Origin: an uncultured Bacilli bacterium
GTDB lineage: Bacteria; Bacillota_I; Bacilli_A; RF39; UBA660
Direction of reading: 5' to 3'
NCBI GenBank assembly: GCA_910584085.1
Contig: CAJTZY010000017.1
Coordinates: 1-29,953 of the forward strand
DNA: 29,953 nucleotides
Shown: piece by piece, positions 18,050 through 23,494 of the stretch
How the letters are laid out: each line of letters begins with the position of its first letter
How positions within the stretch are numbered: the first letter of the stretch is position 1
The notes under the pieces: generated by a model
What the model saw: the letters and a program-made list of their open reading frames with translations, nothing else
Databases searched by the model: none
What the model was told of the DNA's origin: nothing
Made by a program: the position numbers and the translations under genes

Positions 18050-18520
18050 ATGTTAGACTTTAATAAATATGATGATGCAGTTGTAGTAAAAGATTATGAT
18101 GGATTTATCGATAAAGATGGTAATTATTATAAAGTTGTTTTAAGAAGAGAAAAAAGTTTTAAAGATAGTCACAATATTTGGGCAGAAAACTTTTTAAAAG
18201 AAAATATTGATATAAATAGCTTAAAACTTGATTTAACATATTCCACAATTTTCAAACTTGTTGAATTAAGAGGTCCAGCAGAAGTATTAATAAATTGTTT
18301 AGGATTTGTATATTATAGTCATGATCCAATTTCCTACAAACCAATTATTAAACTTCCTAATCCTAACGTATTTGGACATAGGGCTACTGAGGAACAAATC
18401 GATATGCTTTTTAATATAATGACATACAATCAAGAAGATATAAATATTCCCATTTTTTATGGTGACGATGATCAATATGAATATTGTGGATTAGATGATA
18501 GTCAAAGACATGTAAGGTAA
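18050..18520 (+). CDS. unrecognised 156-aa hypothetical protein next to hisS
   Basis: I do not recognise a family. It is a soluble, acidic protein with no signal peptide or membrane helix. The first ~45 residues look like a beta hairpin (VVVKDYDGFIDKDGNYYKVV), the middle has an amphipathic segment around LVELRGPAEVLINCLG, and the C-terminal region is Asp/Tyr-rich. Its ATG immediately follows the hisS stop, with GGGTGAG at the end of hisS as ribosome site, so translation is probably coupled. The only functional hint is that coupling. Confidence 0.75.
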   Translation: MLDFNKYDDAVVVKDYDGFIDKDGNYYKVVLRREKSFKDSHNIWAENFLKENIDINSLKLDLTYSTIFKLVELRGPAEVLINCLGFVYYSHDPISYKPIIKLPNPNVFGHRATEEQIDMLFNIMTYNQEDINIPIFYGDDDQYEYCGLDDSQRHVR

Positions 18521-18526
18521 AAATAA

Positions 18527-18555
18527 TTGAAAATAATAATTAATAATGCTATAAT
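18527..18555 (+). promoter_or_regulatory. sigma-A promoter of the aspS T-box transcript
   Basis: TTGAAA (18527-18532), 17 nt, perfect TATAAT (18550-18555). It lies seven bases after the stop of the preceding gene and just before stem I of the T-box. Confidence 0.8.
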
Positions 18556-18561
18556 GTAATT

Positions 18562-18756
18562 GTATTTGTTTGAAAGAGTATATATAAAATAATTTAAAGA
18601 GAGTTAGTGGTGGTGTGAACTAATAATTACTAATATAGAAGACATCAAACGTTAAATAATCGGGTAACTTCGTTAAAAGTTTTAAAGGTAGATAATTCTA
18701 TAAAGCACGGTGGTACCACGACTACAAGTTCGTCCGTGTATTTATAGAATTTTTAT
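18562..18756 (+). promoter_or_regulatory. T-box riboswitch, specifier GAC (Asp)
   Basis: A tRNA-sensing leader. The basal stem I pairs GTTTGA (18568-18573) with TCAAAC (18645-18650). It encloses the AGTA box (18577-18580) and GAA (18638-18640), directly followed by specifier GAC (18641-18643), an Asp codon that agrees with aspS downstream. The T-box TGGTACCACG is at 18711-18720. The terminator pairs about 18695-18710 (ATTCTATAAA and CACGG) with CCGTG and TTTATAGAAT (18734-18750), then a T run. Uncharged tRNA-Asp binding would stabilise the antiterminator and allow aspS transcription. Confidence 0.95.
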
Positions 18757-18773
18757 ATTATATGGAGGTAAAA

Positions 18774-20093
18774 ATGAAAAAAATATATTTAAATGAACTT
18801 AAAAATTATTATGATAAAGAAGTAGAAGTGAGTGGATTTGTAGAAAATATTAGAGATTTACAATGGGTACAATTTGTAATACTTAAAGATATAACAGGTA
18901 AAGTACAAATAACAATAGAAAAGTCAGAAGAAAAAAATAAAAATTTAGTAGAACTTATATCTAATTTACCATTAGAATCTACAATAAAAGTAAAAGGAAA
19001 AGTTATAGAAAATCCTAAAGTAAAATTAAATGGTATGGAACTTGTGCCAGAAGAAATTAAAATAACAAGTACCAGTGATATGGAGTTACCATTTAACTAT
19101 AAAGATCCAAATAGCGTAAATTTGGATACCAGACTTGACTATCGTTTTATTGATTTAAGAAATGATAAAAATTTACTTTTATTTCAAGTTCAAAGCACGC
19201 TAGTAAAGTATATGAGAGAATATTTGTATAATAATAAATTTACAGAAATTCATACACCAAAATTAATAGGAGCAGCTAGTGAAAGTGGTAGTGAAGTATT
19301 TGAAGTAAAATATTTTGATAGAAAGGCTTACCTTGCTCAAAGTCCACAATTTTATAAACAAATGGCTATGTCTAGTGGATTTGAAAGAATATTTGAAGTT
19401 GCTCCATGCTTTAGAGCAGAAAACTCAAATACAAGTAAACATGCAACAGAGTTTACCTCATTTGATGTAGAATTTAGTTATATTGATAGTGTAGATGATG
19501 TAATGAATTTAGAAGCAGAAATGCTTGAATATGGACTAAGAAATTTAAAAAGCGAAATGGGAGAAAAAATAAAAGAAATATTTGGAATAGAAATAACAGT
19601 TCCAACCTTACCATTTCCAAAAATGAAATTAAGTGAAATATACGAAGAGTTAGAGACTAGATACAATTATAAAGTAGATGACTGTGAGAAAAACGATTTA
19701 ACTACAGAGGCTGAGAGACTATGTAAAAAACTTTCTATTGATAAATTTAATTCAGAGTTCTTATTCGTGACAGATTTTCCAGCAGAAAAAAGAGCCTTTT
19801 ATCACATGAGAGACGAAAACGGAATACTTCAAGGATATGATTTGATTTGGGGAGGAATAGAGATAACAACGGGTGCCCAAAGAGAACATAGATATGAAGA
19901 GATAGTTAAAAATGCTAAAGAAAAAGGACTGGATGAAGATGTAAGATTCTACTTAGAATTCTTTAAATATGGTTGTCCTCCGCATGGTGGATTTGCAATA
20001 GGGGTTGATAGACTTACAATGTTACTTTTAGATATACCTAGTGTAAAAGAATCGATGTTCCTATTTAGAGGACCTAATAGATTAAATCCGTAA
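18774..20093 (+). CDS. aspS: archaeal-type (short) aspartyl-tRNA synthetase
   Basis: A 439-residue class II synthetase charging tRNA with Asp. An N-terminal OB fold (about 1-100) binds the anticodon. Motif 1 lies around KYMREYLYNNKFTEIHTP, motif 2 is FRAENSNTSKHATEF, and motif 3 is GGFAIGVDRLTML, with the typical LFRGPNRLNP end. The ~120-residue GAD insertion of normal bacterial AspRS (about 590 aa) is absent, so this is the archaeal/eukaryotic-type enzyme. Many such enzymes are non-discriminating and also make Asp-tRNA-Asn for GatCAB amidation; whether this one is cannot be read with confidence. ATG 18774 follows GGAGGT (18765-18770); ATG 18762 lies upstream of that site and is rejected. Controlled by the Asp T-box. 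Confidence 0.93.
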   Translation: MKKIYLNELKNYYDKEVEVSGFVENIRDLQWVQFVILKDITGKVQITIEKSEEKNKNLVELISNLPLESTIKVKGKVIENPKVKLNGMELVPEEIKITSTSDMELPFNYKDPNSVNLDTRLDYRFIDLRNDKNLLLFQVQSTLVKYMREYLYNNKFTEIHTPKLIGAASESGSEVFEVKYFDRKAYLAQSPQFYKQMAMSSGFERIFEVAPCFRAENSNTSKHATEFTSFDVEFSYIDSVDDVMNLEAEMLEYGLRNLKSEMGEKIKEIFGIEITVPTLPFPKMKLSEIYEELETRYNYKVDDCEKNDLTTEAERLCKKLSIDKFNSEFLFVTDFPAEKRAFYHMRDENGILQGYDLIWGGIEITTGAQREHRYEEIVKNAKEKGLDEDVRFYLEFFKYGCPPHGGFAIGVDRLTMLLLDIPSVKESMFLFRGPNRLNP

Positions 20094-20098
20094 TTAAT

Positions 20099-20127
20099 TT
20101 GACAAATTGTTGTGCTTTTGATACTAT
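20099..20127 (+). promoter_or_regulatory. sigma-A-like promoter for the M14 peptidase
   Basis: Perfect TTGACA (20099-20104), 17 nt, TACTAT (20122-20127); an overlapping TATAAA lies at 20125. Confidence 0.55.
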
Positions 20128-20153
20128 AAATAGCAATTAGGGGGAGATATATT

Positions 20154-21434
20154 ATGGAAAAAAATATGAGAATCTTAGATTATTATCAAGTAATAGATGA
20201 AATAAATAGAATTACAAAAGAGGGTAATTTTAAAAAACATGAATCAGCTAAAACTACATTAGATGGAATTGAAATACCATATTATACATTAGGTAATGGT
20301 GATAATCATATAATAGTAGTTGGTGGAACTCATGGTTCAGAAATAATATCCGTTGATTTTGTTTTAAGATTAATGGAAAGTATTTCAAAAAGGCAAGATA
20401 TTTATAGTGATATTGATTTGGATAGCAAAAATGGATATACATTTCACTTTATACCATTACATAATCCAGAGGGATATATAGTATCAACTTCTGCTATTAG
20501 AACATTAATTGGAAGAGACATGACAGAATCTGAAATGGAAAAAATTGCAAAAGAATATTTTATGGCATATAGACAGGATGATATAAATGCTAAAAATAAT
20601 CCAGATGATAAATCCGAGAAATTACACCAGGCAATGTTTAACCATGTAACCCCAGAATGTATACCAGAAGAATTTCCTAAATTACGTGAAAGTATTAAAG
20701 AAATATATTCTAATCCAAAAGTTCCAAAGGGAAGTATTATTGTTCATAGGGGAACAGGTTTAGGAGTTGAAACAAATAGAAGTCTATTAAGTTACGCACT
20801 TAAAGAAGAAAATGAAAATGAATATTCAACTAATAGATATAATAATATACTTAAGGATATACCAGGACCACTCGGTATTGTTCCAAAACAAGATATAATA
20901 GAAAATAAATTCTTAAAAAATTTAATAGATAAGTTATATAAAGAAGAAAAATATTGCGGAATGTTATCATATCATGGAACAGGGGGATTAATATATTCTA
21001 AACTAAGTGATGACGATGAAAAATTAGTAGATTTTGATTTACCAGAAAGTTATATGGAAGCTAAATATAAATCACAAGTTATAAATAGGATATTAACTAG
21101 AAAATATAACGAAGATACAAAATATGTAACTTTAAATGGAAGTGAAAAGCCAGGTTATAAAACAGTGCAAACACCTAGTTTAAAAGATGTAGATGAAAAT
21201 ATAAGAATGAATTATCCAGCTGTTTTACTTATTGAACTATCATATATGGGTGGAAATCCTATTGGGCCACTTGGAGATAAAGATAACAACTATATACCAA
21301 CAATGGAACATAATTTAGTTGCAGCACATAATTTCTTCAAAACTGCAAGATTACTAAAAAAATTTATCTATGATGATTATATTATAGATTATGAAATTTC
21401 AAATGAAATGGGAGAAAAGGAAAAATTAAGATAG
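20154..21434 (+). CDS. M14-family zinc carboxypeptidase-like protein
   Basis: A 426-residue metallopeptidase of the M14 (carboxypeptidase A) fold. The HxxE zinc motif is at H60 and E63 (GGTHGSE), the substrate-binding HNPEGY at 103-108, the third zinc ligand is probably H274 (SYHGTGG), and the catalytic Glu is probably E361 (LIELSYMGG). All key residues are present, so it is probably active. There is no signal peptide, so it should act in the cytoplasm, unlike secreted digestive M14 enzymes. Possible substrates are muropeptides (as for gamma-D-glutamyl-diaminopimelate peptidases) or other peptides; none can be chosen. ATG 20154 follows GGGGGAG (20140-20146). It is a single-gene unit between a promoter and a terminator that overlaps its stop. 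Confidence 0.88.
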   Translation: MEKNMRILDYYQVIDEINRITKEGNFKKHESAKTTLDGIEIPYYTLGNGDNHIIVVGGTHGSEIISVDFVLRLMESISKRQDIYSDIDLDSKNGYTFHFIPLHNPEGYIVSTSAIRTLIGRDMTESEMEKIAKEYFMAYRQDDINAKNNPDDKSEKLHQAMFNHVTPECIPEEFPKLRESIKEIYSNPKVPKGSIIVHRGTGLGVETNRSLLSYALKEENENEYSTNRYNNILKDIPGPLGIVPKQDIIENKFLKNLIDKLYKEEKYCGMLSYHGTGGLIYSKLSDDDEKLVDFDLPESYMEAKYKSQVINRILTRKYNEDTKYVTLNGSEKPGYKTVQTPSLKDVDENIRMNYPAVLLIELSYMGGNPIGPLGDKDNNYIPTMEHNLVAAHNFFKTARLLKKFIYDDYIIDYEISNEMGEKEKLR

Positions 21435-21455
21435 AAAACATTTCTATCTTTTCAT
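21428..21455 (+). terminator. terminator overlapping the M14 gene stop codon
   Basis: A perfect ten-pair stem, AAGATAGAAA (21428-21437) with TTTCTATCTT (21441-21450), then a T-rich run. Confidence 0.8.
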
Positions 21456-21481
21456 TTTATATAAAATAATATTTAAAAGTA

Positions 21482-21509
21482 TTGACATTTATAAAAAAAA
21501 TATTATAAT
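21482..21509 (+). promoter_or_regulatory. strong sigma-A promoter of the leader ORF / second RSH gene
   Basis: Perfect TTGACA (21482-21487), 16 nt, perfect TATAAT (21504-21509). It is the best promoter in the window. Confidence 0.85.
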
Positions 21510-21529
21510 AAAGAACAAGAGGGGTAATA

Positions 21530-21640
21530 ATGATTAAAAATGATAGAAAATATAAAAATATATTTAAATTAGAAGAGAATAGAATATGTTTAACTGTTTC
21601 TAACTTTTTAACTTGTTGCATTTGTTTAAATAAACGATAA
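21530..21640 (+). CDS. 36-aa Cys-rich leader peptide or small protein
   Basis: A short ORF with a good ribosome site (GAGGGG, 21519-21524) directly behind a strong promoter. It begins MIKNDRKYKNIFKLEEN and ends LTCCICLNKR, with four Cys among its last 17 residues, and a basic N-terminal half. Its stop codon lies inside the 5' arm of the terminator hairpin that follows, which precedes the second RSH gene. This is the layout of a transcription-attenuation leader; it might equally be an independent small protein with its own terminator. No family is recognised. Confidence 0.55.
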   Translation: MIKNDRKYKNIFKLEENRICLTVSNFLTCCICLNKR

Positions 21641-21680
21641 ACATGTGTCTTAATGACTATTTGTTTGTCGTTTTTTTCTA
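21632..21680 (+). terminator. terminator/attenuator between leader ORF and second RSH gene
   Basis: A twelve-pair stem, AAACGATAAACA (21632-21643) with TGTTTGTCGTTT (21662-21673, one T-G pair), followed by a run of T. The 5' arm can instead pair with an upstream GTTTA (21624-21628), giving a possible antiterminator alternative. The downstream ATG is only about 20 nt beyond. Confidence 0.75.
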
Positions 21681-21698
21681 AAAATTGGGAGGTGGATC

Positions 21699-23153
21699 AT
21701 GATTAATATTACAGTAAATACATTATTAGATAACGTAAAAAAATACAATAATGGTGATTTAACTATTGTAAGTAAAGCGTATGAATATGCAAATTTCATG
21801 CATAGAAATCAAAGAAGAAATAGTGGCGAAGCATATATTATTCATCCACTTAATGTTGCATACATTTTGTCTGAAATGCACGCAGATGTTGATACGATAT
21901 GTGCAGGACTTTTACATGATACACTAGAAGATACTGAATCAACAAAAGAAGAACTTATTAATATTTTTAATAGTGATATTGCAAATCTTGTTGATGGAGT
22001 AACTAAAATGGGGAAAATGAACTTTTCCTCTAAAACAGAACAAGAAATGGCTAATACTAGAAAAATTATAACTAGTGTAAAAAATGATATAAGAATAATT
22101 ATAATAAAACTTGCAGATAGATTACATAATATGAGAACTCTTGAATTTAAATCAGAATTTAAGCAAAAGAAAATCTCTCTTGATACTATGGATATTTTTG
22201 TACCGTTAGCTTACTATATAGGTGCTTATAGAATTAAAATGGAACTTGAAGATTTATCTTTTATGTATTTAAGACCAACTGAATATAGAAAAATAGGTGA
22301 AAGTGTTGGTTCTGCTGTATTTAATAGAAATTCATGTATAAAAGAAATGTTAAATTGTATTAATGGTATGTTAGATAGTGAAACTATTCCACATGAAATA
22401 AAAGTTAGAATAAAAAATATTTATGGAGTTTATAAAAGTTTACATAGGGATATTAGTAATATAAATGAAATTAATGAAATGCATGATTTAGTATCACTTA
22501 AGATAATGGTAGATGAAATAAAGAATTGTTATATAACATTAGGACTTATCCATTCAAAATATAATCCATTAAATAATAAATTTAAAGATTATATATATAA
22601 TCCAAAAATTAATTTATATAGATCCATTCATACAACTGTATTTGGGCCTCTAGACAAATTAATACAAACACAAATAAGAACATTTGATATGGATAAAATT
22701 GCATCTTTTGGAATTGCCGCTTATTGGGATAAAAAAAGTGATAATGTAAAGGATATAATGCAAAAAGAGTTAAATCAAAATTTTGAATTTTATAAGTCTT
22801 TAGCAAATATTGATAGTATATTTGAAGATAATAGGGACTTTGTCTCACATGTTAGGAGTGAAATATTCTCAGATTCAATATATGTATATGCATTAAATGG
22901 TGGTATGGTTGAATTACCAGTAGGGGCAACAATAATAGATTTAGCTTACAAATTAGGCAGTGATGTCGGTAATACATTAATAGGTGCTATAGTAAATGAT
23001 AAACCTGTAAATGATATGGGATATGTACTTCGAAATAATGATAGAATTAAAGTTATAACTGATAAAAATGCACTTTTATCAAGGGAAGATTGGTTAGATA
23101 AAGCTAAAACCAGTTATGCTAAAAGTAAAATAAAAGAATTGATAAAGAAATAA
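21699..23153 (+). CDS. RSH paralogue: hydrolase motifs intact, synthetase Glu replaced, no C-terminal Zn/ACT region
   Basis: A 484-residue RelA/SpoT homologue, clearly related to rel at 13045 but shorter. The HD hydrolase domain keeps H73-D74 and the full HDTLEDT, and KLADRLHNMRTL, so (p)ppGpp hydrolysis is plausible; ANTRK and LAYYIG replace the usual NHRK and LAHRLG. In the synthetase domain the Mg-binding catalytic Glu of EIQIRT is Gln (Q323 in IQTQIRT), YQSLHT reads YRSIHT, and AMPK reads YNPK, so synthesis is probably lost. TGS is present (IYVYALNGGMVELPVG), and the protein stops soon after, lacking the Cys-rich and ACT domains that sense starved ribosomes. It starts at ATG 21699 behind GGGAGGTGG. 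The leader ORF and hairpin upstream suggest transcriptional attenuation. Probably a hydrolase-only regulator; this is inference from motifs. Confidence 0.88.
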   Translation: MINITVNTLLDNVKKYNNGDLTIVSKAYEYANFMHRNQRRNSGEAYIIHPLNVAYILSEMHADVDTICAGLLHDTLEDTESTKEELINIFNSDIANLVDGVTKMGKMNFSSKTEQEMANTRKIITSVKNDIRIIIIKLADRLHNMRTLEFKSEFKQKKISLDTMDIFVPLAYYIGAYRIKMELEDLSFMYLRPTEYRKIGESVGSAVFNRNSCIKEMLNCINGMLDSETIPHEIKVRIKNIYGVYKSLHRDISNINEINEMHDLVSLKIMVDEIKNCYITLGLIHSKYNPLNNKFKDYIYNPKINLYRSIHTTVFGPLDKLIQTQIRTFDMDKIASFGIAAYWDKKSDNVKDIMQKELNQNFEFYKSLANIDSIFEDNRDFVSHVRSEIFSDSIYVYALNGGMVELPVGATIIDLAYKLGSDVGNTLIGAIVNDKPVNDMGYVLRNNDRIKVITDKNALLSREDWLDKAKTSYAKSKIKELIKK

Positions 23154-23222
23154 ATTAAATATTTTTATTAGGAATGTTGCTTATTATTGCTTAAAACTAT
23201 AAAATTATATTATAATATTTGA

Positions 23223-23366
23223 ATTTTATAGATTTCATACATAAAAGTGACTATTTCAGACATTATATATTGAATTATTATTATATAGTAGTATTATAAA
23301 TTTTAATTAAATTTTAAATATTTAATTGTAGATAAACAAATTTAACTATATGTTTATCTTTTTTAT
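23223..23366 (+). ncRNA. possible small RNA between promoter and terminator
   Basis: A promoter-like pair (TTGCTT 23187-23192, TATAAT 23211-23216) is followed by about 140 nt with no start codon heading a frame of more than about ten codons, and then a clean terminator. This fits a small RNA, but the region may simply be the 3' untranslated part of the RSH transcript. Low GC makes chance promoters common. Confidence 0.2.
23331..23366 (+). terminator. terminator downstream of the second RSH gene
   Basis: GATAAACA (23331-23338) pairs perfectly with TGTTTATC (23351-23358), followed by a T run. It lies about 180 nt after the RSH stop. Confidence 0.8.
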
Positions 23367-23376
23367 CTTATTTTTA

Positions 23377-23406
23377 TTGAAAACAACTATAAAAATGTGT
23401 TAAAAT
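23377..23406 (+). promoter_or_regulatory. upstream promoter for the HAD-ligase gene
   Basis: TTGAAA (23377-23382), 18 nt, TAAAAT (23401-23406), with TG at 23398-23399 one base before the -10. Confidence 0.45.
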
Positions 23407-23436
23407 TTAGTTATGAAAATATTTGTTAATTAGTTA

Positions 23437-23473
23437 TTGACAAATAGTGAAAGTAATGATAGTATAGTCACTA
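23437..23473 (+). promoter_or_regulatory. downstream promoter for the HAD-ligase gene with overlapping inverted repeat
   Basis: TTGACA (23437-23442), 17 nt, TAGTAT (23460-23465) with TG at 23457-23458 as an extended -10. TAGTGA (23445-23450) and TCACTA (23468-23473) form an inverted repeat, 23 bp between half-site centres, covering the spacer and -10; it may be an operator. Confidence 0.5.
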
Positions 23474-23494
23474 ATTTAATGAATGGGGGAAACT

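Larger units (their letters stand above)
23154..23494 (+). other. 341-nt gene-free stretch with promoters and a terminator
   Basis: No coding frame of useful length is present on either strand. It holds TTGCTT, 18 nt, TATAAT (23187-23216), a terminator at 23331, and two further promoter-like pairs reading into the ligase fusion gene (23377-23406 and 23437-23465). No tRNA or known riboswitch motif is recognised. Confidence 0.6.
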
